A stretch of 64,000 nt of DNA from Terriglobus sp. TAA 43 (GTDB lineage Bacteria > Acidobacteriota > Terriglobia > Terriglobales > Acidobacteriaceae), in the NCBI RefSeq assembly GCF_000800015.1, contig NZ_JUGR01000001.1, positions 62,001-126,000 on the forward strand. Direction: 5' to 3'. Under the pieces are notes generated by a model. The model was given only the letters and a program-made list of their open reading frames with translations, was not told where the DNA came from and searched no databases. Position 1 is the stretch's first letter. Each line of letters begins with the position of its first letter. This document shows positions 8,877-16,572 of the stretch, piece by piece. Made by a program: the position numbers and the translations under genes.

Positions 8877-9668
8877 TCAATTCGCCGAAGGCTTCTCCGC
8901 ACTCTCAATCACCAGAACATTCGCCGGAGCCTTCACGGGCGACACCTTCAATCCAAGCTGTTCCTGAATCGCCGTAAACATCCCAGGAGGCGCATCCGCA
9001 TCCCCCGCAGGCGCTGTATCCGGCGTCCAACGCAACGAGAAATCATAGTGCCCATCCAACCCCGTCTGGTCCACCAGCGGACGATCGAACTCACTCTGCA
9101 TGCCCAACAGGAAGGTTGTCATCGTCGTGTTCTGAAACTGCATCCTGCCTTTGCCATTGCCATTCTGATTGGGCAACGCATTCGGATCGGCCTTGCTCGT
9201 CTCCAGCTTCGGCCCACCCTTGGCCACGGTCAGCGCATACACAGGAATCTCGCGTTGCTCCCGCTTGAACTTCAATCCAAAACGATCCGCCAGCAGCTTC
9301 TGCACCATCACCTGCACATCCGCCACGCTCAGTTTGCCTTCTTTATCCGCAACACCGTCAATGGTCCATCGCGCTGTATCGAACCAGTCGGGAGCATTCA
9401 CAATCTGTTTCGGATGGACTGAATAGCCAATGACGATCAGTGTCGTCACATCCTGATTCTCAATATTCACGCGGTTTCCGCTCACATGAAATCCGCGATT
9501 CCGATGCATCGGCTCAGTAGGCTTGATGGTCGCTACTTCAAACGTAGGTGCAGCTATTGCAGGCGTGGTTGCGACAGCCTGCGCATGAAACGGAACAGAG
9601 CACAGCGCGGTAAAAAGTACACACGCCGCAACAAAAGCAGATCGCCCAACATTCATCGCAAAATCCAT
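8877..9668 (-). CDS. TIGR03435-family secreted protein
   Basis: About 263 residues when started at ATG 9668, which opens a signal peptide (MNVGRSAFVAACVLFTALC). The frame is open further upstream, but without a signal-like start. The mature part shows the TIGR03435 pattern: FEVATIKPTEP near the N-terminus, a middle LLADRFGLKFKREQREIPVYAL segment, and a C-terminal GLDGHYDFSLRW plus AIQEQLGLKV. The family is abundant in soil Acidobacteria and Planctomycetes and has no settled function. A second member lies at 45060-45998. No neighbour suggests a role. Confidence 0.88.
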   Translation of the reverse strand: MDFAMNVGRSAFVAACVLFTALCSVPFHAQAVATTPAIAAPTFEVATIKPTEPMHRNRGFHVSGNRVNIENQDVTTLIVIGYSVHPKQIVNAPDWFDTARWTIDGVADKEGKLSVADVQVMVQKLLADRFGLKFKREQREIPVYALTVAKGGPKLETSKADPNALPNQNGNGKGRMQFQNTTMTTFLLGMQSEFDRPLVDQTGLDGHYDFSLRWTPDTAPAGDADAPPGMFTAIQEQLGLKVSPVKAPANVLVIESAEKPSAN

Positions 9669-9791
9669 TCCGGAAAAGAAGTCTGTATCGGGTCTTACGC
9701 ACACGTCCCACTTCCAGTTCCGTAAAACATTTCTGCCAATACAAAGCGCCGCCAAGATACTCTGGATCCGCGCTTTAGCGCACATCATCAC

Positions 9792-10208
9792 ATGCCACGC
9801 AGAAAAACCAATCCACCACGCAGCATCGTCTGCCTCTGCGTCCTCGCCGTGATTATCCCGCTGGGCTTAGCGGTTCGATACGCACCGCTCCATCTGCCAT
9901 GGTTCTGGTCAAAGTACCTCGGCTCCATGCTGTGGGCTATGGCGGTCTACTGGTTCATCGCCATGCTTCTCCCCAGACTCCGCCCAATGTCGTTAGCAAT
10001 CGTCGCGTCCGCGATCGCACTCATCACAGAGTTCTCGCGCCTCGTCCCCGAGCCACACATCGACGCCTTCCGTCTCACGCTCGCAGGACGACTTCTGCTA
10101 GGCCGCTACTTCGCATGGGCCAACATCCTCGCCTATCTCATTGCGATCGCAATCACCGCATTAGCCGACAGACAGTTCAGTTCCCGTAAGTCTTATCCAT
10201 ATAACTGA
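9792..10208 (+). CDS. DUF2809-family membrane protein
   Basis: A 138-residue membrane protein with four or five hydrophobic helices. It matches the DUF2809 pattern: an RYAPLHLPWFWSKYLGSMLW segment after helix 1, acidic/aromatic loops (ITEFSRLVPEP), and a C-terminal GRYFAWANILAYLIAIAI. The function of this family is unknown. The ATG at 9792 lacks a clear Shine-Dalgarno sequence. Its 3' end overlaps the convergent CotH-like gene by 32 bases. Confidence 0.8.
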   Translation: MPRRKTNPPRSIVCLCVLAVIIPLGLAVRYAPLHLPWFWSKYLGSMLWAMAVYWFIAMLLPRLRPMSLAIVASAIALITEFSRLVPEPHIDAFRLTLAGRLLLGRYFAWANILAYLIAIAITALADRQFSSRKSYPYN

Positions 10209-11817
10209 TGCGGCTATTGATCCACTGCTTTAGATAGGTCACTTCGCCACTGTAGCTACCCGCAGCCTCAGGATTCGGCCACACCCTTTGATACAGGTTG
10301 GGCCATCGCTGATAGTTATTGTTCGCTGCCTGCGCCAGCGTAGCAGAAGAAGTATCAATGTAATCCGGCAATCCACTTACCTGCGAGCGCATCGCAGCCC
10401 ACTCCGTCTTCACGGCTGCCTGAAACGTTGGATCGTTTTTGAACAATGCCGCATACCAGGCATGCTGTGTGCTTACCCACGCCACGCTCGGATCCTGGAT
10501 CGCGCCATAGTCATCGTTGCCACTTGAGATATCAAAATCCCATATTGGCCCAGCCACAAATGGCACATCGCCAACATCTTTGTAGAAGTATTCCGACTCG
10601 CCATTGGCATCATGGTTGCCCATCAGCTCATTTACCAGGAACCAATCCACAACGCTCGCCTCTGTCCACTTCGAACGCCATCCAGCAGTTGCATCGGAAG
10701 CGTTGGAAGCAAAGAAGGTGGCTTCTGCATTATTGACCAAAGGCTGAATGTAAGCTTCTTGTGCATCCGTAGGCGGATCTGGATCATGCGATCCCACCGG
10801 CAAGCCATGCGGCGTGGTCCAGTTAAAGGTATCTCCCAACGTATGGTCGATCTCCATCAGGTAACCATCTTGGGTGGGATCGGTGCTGGCGTCGGAATCC
10901 GCAATATCGACGCGGTTACTATCAATATCGACGCTCTCAATTAACTGATAAACACCCATATATTGCCCGTTCATTGTCATCTCAACAAAGTACGAGGCAG
11001 GAGCCCACGGAAGTCGTGTCATGTTTGAGATGTACGAAGCCACCGCATCCCGCAGCATCGTCTTGTCGTCATAGTTGGCCAACAGTACCCAATTCTTTTC
11101 ACTGTGCATCCCCATCAGTTTGGCCTTGGAATCTAGTTTGACCTTGTAAGGTTTCTTGGGCATCGCCCAAGTCGTATTGCCATGCCCTTTGATCTCCATG
11201 GTTCCGGTGTAGTTATTGCTGGATGTCATTGGATCCGTGATCGTCAGTGTCCCATCTACGTAATCATCTTCGCTCGTTACCGCAATGCCGCCATCCGTAG
11301 CGATGTTCACGACAGGAAGATAAGTCTTGGTGGGAGTGAAGCTGGGGTTCTCTAGAACGACTTCCATGCCATAGCCTTGGGTCTCAGTACCACTGCTACC
11401 CTTTGCCTGCAGTGCCAGAGAACTGTAGGAAGAAAATACTGACGCTACTCCTTGAAAGCATTCTGCTGCCAGCGCAGTGGTACTGACGAAGGTAAGGTTC
11501 GCGGTACTTCCCACTGCAGCGGTTACTGGCTGCACAGTAACCGCAGAAGGAAGGCCGGCTACAGTTATCATGACGGTCCCTGAACCCGTTCCGCCGACCG
11601 CTACAGGAACGGTCGTTGTCTGTCCGGGATAGATAGATAACGATGTCCCCGAGACAGACAGGGTATAAGCTCCATTGCTTTGATCCTCTGTCGCCACGGT
11701 CTGTGTCGTGCAGGTATTGTTCCTGGTTCCAAACCCACACCCGGTAAGACCGGAAAAGATACCAACGCACAAGACAGGAACCGCGAATCGACGTAGCAGA
11801 ACTGAGGTGATGGACAT
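10177..11817 (-). CDS. CotH-kinase-family lipoprotein
   Basis: A 546-residue lipoprotein with lipobox LTGC (24-27). An Ig-like or other beta-rich region follows (about 50-150), then the CotH kinase domain. CotH motifs seen: GHGNTTW, KKPYKVKLD, KNWVLLANYDDKTMLRD, NGQYMGVYQLIESVD and the metal-binding GPIWDFDISSGN. Bacillus CotH is a secreted protein kinase acting on coat proteins; many bacterial homologues are extracellular and of unknown target. It lies 68 bases downstream of, and on the same strand as, a Tat-exported metallophosphoesterase, so the two may be co-transcribed (inference). Confidence 0.88.
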   Translation of the reverse strand: MSITSVLLRRFAVPVLCVGIFSGLTGCGFGTRNNTCTTQTVATEDQSNGAYTLSVSGTSLSIYPGQTTTVPVAVGGTGSGTVMITVAGLPSAVTVQPVTAAVGSTANLTFVSTTALAAECFQGVASVFSSYSSLALQAKGSSGTETQGYGMEVVLENPSFTPTKTYLPVVNIATDGGIAVTSEDDYVDGTLTITDPMTSSNNYTGTMEIKGHGNTTWAMPKKPYKVKLDSKAKLMGMHSEKNWVLLANYDDKTMLRDAVASYISNMTRLPWAPASYFVEMTMNGQYMGVYQLIESVDIDSNRVDIADSDASTDPTQDGYLMEIDHTLGDTFNWTTPHGLPVGSHDPDPPTDAQEAYIQPLVNNAEATFFASNASDATAGWRSKWTEASVVDWFLVNELMGNHDANGESEYFYKDVGDVPFVAGPIWDFDISSGNDDYGAIQDPSVAWVSTQHAWYAALFKNDPTFQAAVKTEWAAMRSQVSGLPDYIDTSSATLAQAANNNYQRWPNLYQRVWPNPEAAGSYSGEVTYLKQWINSRISYMDKTYGN

Positions 11818-11885
11818 AGGACTAGCGAGGCAGACGGGCTTTCGCTCTATGTCGTTTCAGGCTGGCGTATTGTGTCGCGAATTAA

Positions 11886-12917
11886 TTAATGCAAGATAGT
11901 CACTGTCCCATCCGCTGTACGGCTGAACTTATGTAGCAACCCGCCGTCAGTTCCAAGATGCCGCAGCGTTAGCTGTTGCGCCGAAGCATGCAGATGAGTG
12001 AACCCATGCACCTCCATTCCAAACGGACCGCGTGATGAATTATCCAATGCATTCAACGTAGCGCCGCCACCACCGGATGAAACAAACGAAGTCGGATGTC
12101 CCGCAAACTCCAGGTGCTGCAAATCGTGATCATGCCCGGCTAAGTACATATCCACCTTATGCGCGCGGAACAACGGATCCCAGTCACGAATCAACGTGTT
12201 GTTATCGCCATGCGGTCCGTTGGAGTAAAGCGGATGATGCCCCACCACCACGCGGAACGTCGTCGCCTTCGGCTTATTCAATTCGGTAGTCAACCAATCA
12301 AGCTGCTCCTGCCGCTGGGCGTCGGTTGCCGTGTAGAAATTTGGGTTCGGTGGAAGGGGTTGTGCCCGTTCATTGGGCATGTTGCTATCTACGAAATAAA
12401 GCGTGACATAAGGATTCGCCGCGGGCATGGTCATGCTCCAGTACCGCGAAGGCATCGTCCATCGCGACGTTCCCAACGCTGAGTAAGCAAACTCCGCATC
12501 CACTTTCGATTCCGGCGCAAGCTCATAATCATGGTTGCCTGGCACGGCGTACACAGGGCAGTTGAAGTCGCTTGCCGGATACATCTGCTCAAAGGTGCTT
12601 TGCCAACGCGGAGAGGTCACGCCTCCCGGCATGCCGTCGTAGAAGTTGTCACCGAGCATCAGCAGGGAATCTGCCTTGAAACTCCACTTCGTCTGGTAGT
12701 TTCGCAACGCCGCAGCGACCATTGCTTGATCCGTCTGATTGCCACCCACGCCCCAATCGCCCACCATCAGCAGGTGGATAGGAACGTCTTCCACCGGATC
12801 CTGCGTGGCAGAGATTTCTGTTGGAGGTAGCCCGCAGCCTTGCAGCATTGCAGCCGCACTAAAGGCGACGGTTGTTTTCAGAAACCGTCGCCTCGAAAAT
12901 CTTCCAGAATCTGCCAT
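11886..12917 (-). CDS. Tat-exported metallophosphoesterase lipoprotein
   Basis: A 343-residue calcineurin-like phosphoesterase related to purple acid phosphatases. The N-terminus has a twin-arginine motif SRRRFLK (8-14), and the signal ends in a lipobox-like LQGC (25-28), so it may be a Tat-exported lipoprotein. Metal-site blocks: GDWG (53-56), LGDNFYDG, GNHDYE, VGHHPLYSNGPHG and AGHDHDLQH. It is a clear paralogue of the divergent gene at 13004: blocks such as HLEF-GHPTSF and a GGGG run are nearly identical. The two arose by duplication. The substrate is unknown; phosphoproteins or small phosphoesters are possible. Confidence 0.9.
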   Translation of the reverse strand: MADSGRFSRRRFLKTTVAFSAAAMLQGCGLPPTEISATQDPVEDVPIHLLMVGDWGVGGNQTDQAMVAAALRNYQTKWSFKADSLLMLGDNFYDGMPGGVTSPRWQSTFEQMYPASDFNCPVYAVPGNHDYELAPESKVDAEFAYSALGTSRWTMPSRYWSMTMPAANPYVTLYFVDSNMPNERAQPLPPNPNFYTATDAQRQEQLDWLTTELNKPKATTFRVVVGHHPLYSNGPHGDNNTLIRDWDPLFRAHKVDMYLAGHDHDLQHLEFAGHPTSFVSSGGGGATLNALDNSSRGPFGMEVHGFTHLHASAQQLTLRHLGTDGGLLHKFSRTADGTVTILH

Positions 12918-13003
12918 GTACAGTAAGACGGTGAAAACGGCTACTGGAGATTACTGCTTTTCTTCATCATTTCGCGACACCGTCACACCCGGCTGGTATA
13001 AGG

Positions 13004-14044
13004 ATGGCCAGAAGGGAAACACCGAAACCAATGGATTTGCAGATCACTCGTCGCCGCTTTCTGCGGCAGACCATCGGCTTCAGCGCCGCCGTACTCGCCT
13101 CGCAGGCAATGCCTGCTATCGCTGCAGCGCCGCATGGCGAAGCCGATCTGCTTATGGTCGGCGATTGGGGATACGCACGTCCTGCCGCCCAGGAACTTGT
13201 CGCCGCAAGCATGGTGAAGTACACGCAGGCACAGCGACTTCACCCTCAGGCGCTCCTCATGCTCGGCGATAACTGGTACGACGAGTTGCCCGGCGGCGTC
13301 GATTCGCCGCGCTGGAAGACGCACTTTGAAGACCTCTATCCCGCCAGCGTTTTTCCTGGTCCTGCATACGCCATCCTCGGCAACCACGACTACCAGATGT
13401 ACCCCACCAGCAAGGTCGAAGCGGAACTAGCCTACGCGCGCCGCGGCCATACCCGCTGGACGATGCCAGCCAAGTGGTATAGCTTCGATTTCCCCGCGAA
13501 GAAGCCACTCATCCACTTCATCGCGCTCGACAGCAACATGCCGCACGAGATCAAGCCCAACCCCGACGGCACACCGAACCGCAACTTCACACTCACCGAA
13601 GAAGAGCGCGTCGCGCAGTTTGCATGGCTTGAGAAAGAACTCGCCAAGCCGCGCCTCACGCCATTCACCATCGTCATGGCTCATCACCCGGTCTACACGG
13701 ACGGCCCACACGGCGACCACCCCATGCTCATCCGCGATTGGGATCCCTTGTTGCAGCGTTACAACGTACACGCCTATCTAGGTGGACACGATCACGATCT
13801 GCAGCACCTTGAGTTCCACGGCCACCCCACCAGCTTCTTTCTCTCCGGTGGTGGTGGCGCTGATCTTTACGACCTTAAGATCACGCCGGATCAACGCGGC
13901 CCCTGGGCACAGAAGGTCAATGGCTTCAGCCATCTTTCGGTGACTGAGAAGCTACTCACGCTGCGTCACGTCGATGCAGCAGGCAACACGCTCCACGCCT
14001 TTACGAAAACACCGGAGGGCAAAACCTCCGTGCTCTCCGCATAG
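13004..14044 (+). CDS. Tat-exported metallophosphoesterase, paralogue of 11886-12917
   Basis: Calcineurin-like phosphoesterase with a twin-arginine signal (ITRRRFLR) ending near AIAAA. Unlike its neighbour it has no lipobox cysteine, so it is probably soluble in the periplasm. Blocks seen: VGDWGY, LGDNWYDE, GNHDYQ, AHHPVYTDGPHGDH and GGHDHDLQHLEF. The start may be 13004, or ATG 13031 (MDLQITRRRF), which gives a more typical Tat leader; neither has a strong ribosome site. It is divergent from its paralogue and is followed by a very strong terminator. Confidence 0.9.
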   Translation: MARRETPKPMDLQITRRRFLRQTIGFSAAVLASQAMPAIAAAPHGEADLLMVGDWGYARPAAQELVAASMVKYTQAQRLHPQALLMLGDNWYDELPGGVDSPRWKTHFEDLYPASVFPGPAYAILGNHDYQMYPTSKVEAELAYARRGHTRWTMPAKWYSFDFPAKKPLIHFIALDSNMPHEIKPNPDGTPNRNFTLTEEERVAQFAWLEKELAKPRLTPFTIVMAHHPVYTDGPHGDHPMLIRDWDPLLQRYNVHAYLGGHDHDLQHLEFHGHPTSFFLSGGGGADLYDLKITPDQRGPWAQKVNGFSHLSVTEKLLTLRHVDAAGNTLHAFTKTPEGKTSVLSA

Positions 14045-14057
14045 ATCAGCGAACGCA

Positions 14058-14099
14058 ACAGCAGGTGCATGGCATTCTCATGCACCTGCTGTGTTTTTA
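14058..14099 (+). terminator. Strong terminator after second metallophosphoesterase
   Basis: A perfect 14-bp stem, ACAGCAGGTGCATG (14058-14071) and CATGCACCTGCTGT (14079-14092), with a 7-base loop and a T-run at 14094-14098. It lies between convergent genes. Confidence 0.93.
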
Positions 14100-15395
14100 C
14101 TAAGGCAGCGAGACCGGCTTCAAACTCAACAGAAGCTCTTTGCGTTGTGCAACGAAGTTCGCGGACGATTCCACCTTCGTCCACTGCGGTCCCGCAAACT
14201 GCTGATACTCCGCACCATTCGCAAGAAACTCCACACGCACCGGACTATCCGGAATCCTCCCGCCAAACCAATGCGGATCATCGCGCTCTGCCCACGTCAC
14301 CAGCGCCACCACGGCGCCTGCGCCATTTTGCACGGCAGCATCATTGCCATACAAAACAGAGATCGTTCGCTTCGTCGGATCGGCAAGCATCGTCATCGGC
14401 GTCCACGTCAGCGGCTGATAGGGCAGTGATGCGGGCAACATCACCGCATGGTTGTTCACGATCTCCGCGCCCGGCACAGTGGCCGCAGTCATCGGCAACG
14501 TGTACACGTTATCGTCGCCCTTCACCGGCAGATGGCAACCCGTGCACTCCTTCACAAAGCTCGCGTCTTTGCCATAAGGCTGCAGATCAAGCCCACGCCA
14601 CCGGCCCCAACCCCATCCCGCGGTCGAAGCATATTTCTTCGCGTCCTTCACCATCAACTCCATCTGGATGAAGTCTCCCGCGCGAAGCGTCCCATCGCTG
14701 TTCGCCTCCTGCTTCCATGCAATCTTCGCCAGCTTCGCGCCATCTGGCCACGGAGAAATCTTTCCCTCAGCCACTGCCTTTGTGGCAACGTCATTGCCCA
14801 GGATGAAGCGGAACGTGTGATTATCACCACGATCCGTGAAGCTGATCGGCCTCCACGTCGCAAACGTTGGCTCAAACGCAAGTCCATTCCATTCCGGCTT
14901 CACGCTGTCCAGTGCAATGCGTGTCGTCGTTGCTGCCGCACCTTTCGTATCGGTTGGAACAGGGAGAGGACCCCACGGCGACAGATAATCCTTCAGCGTC
15001 GCAAGCTCTTCCTGTGTCACTCGAGCATCACGGTGCAGCGCCAGGAAGCGCGGTAAAGGCATCGCTCCAAGCTGGATCATGTTCACCGCTTCGTACAGCG
15101 TCGCCTTCTGCACCGCATCCGGCTTGCTGCCCAGCGTGGAGAAGTTCAGATGCTCACGCGCTTCAAGAATGTCTTTCCGCACAAGCCAGTAAGCTGGCAC
15201 CGGTTCATCGAACCACGCCAACCGGCGTTCATCGGAATGGCAGCTATAGCAATCCTTGCGCAGTATCTGCCGCACATTTTCAGGCGCATGAACTTCAGCC
15301 GCCGCAGGCTGGCTCGGAATCGAAGGCCGGACCATCTGAGCAATCAAAAACAAAAATGCAAGCACGCAAACGGTCTGCACCAGTCGCTTCAACAT
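14100..15395 (-). CDS. Heme-binding domain plus cytochrome P460-like protein
   Basis: A 431-residue exported protein. ATG 15395 is chosen because AGGAGG lies a few bases upstream on the coding strand; it opens a hydrophobic anchor (about residues 5-22). The N-terminal part carries CYSCH (49-53) followed by the ERRLAWFDEPVPAYWLV pattern of the haem-binding domain family. The rest resembles cytochrome P460 and includes a second covalent heme site, CTGCH, in its middle. It probably acts in periplasmic electron transfer or oxidation. The substrate cannot be read from the sequence. Confidence 0.82.
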   Translation of the reverse strand: MLKRLVQTVCVLAFLFLIAQMVRPSIPSQPAAAEVHAPENVRQILRKDCYSCHSDERRLAWFDEPVPAYWLVRKDILEAREHLNFSTLGSKPDAVQKATLYEAVNMIQLGAMPLPRFLALHRDARVTQEELATLKDYLSPWGPLPVPTDTKGAAATTTRIALDSVKPEWNGLAFEPTFATWRPISFTDRGDNHTFRFILGNDVATKAVAEGKISPWPDGAKLAKIAWKQEANSDGTLRAGDFIQMELMVKDAKKYASTAGWGWGRWRGLDLQPYGKDASFVKECTGCHLPVKGDDNVYTLPMTAATVPGAEIVNNHAVMLPASLPYQPLTWTPMTMLADPTKRTISVLYGNDAAVQNGAGAVVALVTWAERDDPHWFGGRIPDSPVRVEFLANGAEYQQFAGPQWTKVESSANFVAQRKELLLSLKPVSLP

Positions 15396-15502
15396 AGCCC
15401 TCCTGAGGACTGCTCTTTGAGACTGTATGACACCATCGACCGCAGAGCTATGAAATAGCGCAGGTTCTCGAAACACACTCTTAGAGGGAACCGACTCTTG
15501 GC

Positions 15503-16189
15503 CTAACCATGAGGCTTGAGCCAGTCCTCGAAGTGTCCTTCCAACGCCACCCTCACCAGTTGGCCCCGAGTCCTCACACCGGTCTTATGAAACAGCTCCT
15601 GAATGCTTGCTTTCACCGCGGTTTCCGACACACCAACCACTGTTCCAATCTCTTTGTTGCTCAGGCCATCCAGGATATGGTGCAGGATCTGTCTCTGACG
15701 CGCCGTGATCGAAGGATGACTGCCCTCGGCATTTCTGTTTGTCGGCGTCGAACCTTGCCGTAGCGCGCTCTCGTCCCACCACTGATTCCCCTGGGCCACA
15801 GCGCGTATGGCATGTAACAACTGTCGAGGTTCACCATGCTTCAGCACCACGCCGGAGACCCCAGCATCCAGCGCCCGGTGCAACTCGGCCACTTCCATAC
15901 CCGCAGTGAGCAGCAGAAACCGCGGCACGTGTTGAAGACGCGCAAGTGTTTCCAGCAGTATTGGACCCACTTCGTTTTCAGGATCGTAGTCCAGCAGCAC
16001 CAGGTCTACATTCTGTGTCGTCAGGGCCCTGCGAGCTTCGGACAAGTTCGCAAACTGACCGGCAACAGCGATGTCCGGCTCATACGCCAACAACTGCATC
16101 ACGTTCTCGCGAAAGAGCGGGCGGCCGTCCACAAGCAGCAGTTGTGTGGGTCTTTTCGCCACTTCAGTCCATCCCTTGGTGCTTTTCAT
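15503..16189 (-). CDS. NarL/LuxR-type response regulator
   Basis: A 228-residue regulator: receiver domain (about 14-130) and LuxR HTH (about 160-222, with ITARQRQILHHILDGLSNKEIG and AVKASIQELF). The phosphoacceptor D67 (LLDYD) and the conserved Lys117 (VVLKH) are present, but the second acidic residue of the pocket is replaced by Gly (VDG, 20-22). Phosphorylation is therefore plausible but not certain. No sensor kinase gene is adjacent. It is divergent from the M28 peptidase, with a long intergenic region between. Confidence 0.88.
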   Translation of the reverse strand: MKSTKGWTEVAKRPTQLLLVDGRPLFRENVMQLLAYEPDIAVAGQFANLSEARRALTTQNVDLVLLDYDPENEVGPILLETLARLQHVPRFLLLTAGMEVAELHRALDAGVSGVVLKHGEPRQLLHAIRAVAQGNQWWDESALRQGSTPTNRNAEGSHPSITARQRQILHHILDGLSNKEIGTVVGVSETAVKASIQELFHKTGVRTRGQLVRVALEGHFEDWLKPHG

Positions 16190-16426
16190 TCACCGTGAGG
16201 CAAGGCTCAACCGCCTAATGCCGAACGTCTGAAGTGGCAGAGTAAAGCAAATCCGTTCCGAAGCACCACATTCTTCGCGAATTGATTGAAATGCTGTCAA
16301 GTCCTTGTTCGTGTAACTCCATTCCCATCAACAATCTGCGACTGCCGGTAATTTCCCCGAAACTTGCTACACTGGAAATGCACCCGAAAATTAAGCTGAT
16401 TTAACTTTTGCGCAACGCAAGCTAAG
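16190..16426. other. Divergent intergenic region before composite repeat
   Basis: About 240 bases between a response-regulator gene and the composite repeat. I see no gene, RNA or confident promoter here. A TTGCGCAACGCAAG dyad lies near 16408-16421 and a TACACT hexamer near 16368. Confidence 0.4.
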
Positions 16427-16548
16427 TCTTTTATTAAGACGATTTTGCCTCTAAGTCCTTGCGGTAGACGATTTTGCGGTATACCCCGCAGTTATCTCCC
16501 GTAGAATGACGATTTTGCAAAAACAGGGGGGAGGGGGGTACCCCTCCC
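16427..16548 (+). repeat. Composite dispersed repeat, copy A (three GACGATTTT motifs plus G-rich palindrome)
   Basis: Three copies of GACGATTTTG start at 16438, 16467 and 16508 (spacings 29 and 41). The first two sit in tandem 29-bp units of the form CTAAGTC, eight variable bases, AGACGATTTTGC. The element ends in a G-rich palindrome (16526-16548) centred on GGTACC. The reverse complement of 41153-41275 has the same motifs, order and spacing. The G-rich end lies about 25 bases before the M28 start codon. Confidence 0.85.
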
Positions 16549-16572
16549 GTCCCAGGGAGTGCTTCCAGAAAA

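Noticed and set aside
16437-16517. Possible CRISPR array from repeated GACGATTTT motifs
   Set aside because: Only three short motifs with unequal spacing and no cas genes; a matching inverted copy elsewhere shows it is a dispersed element.
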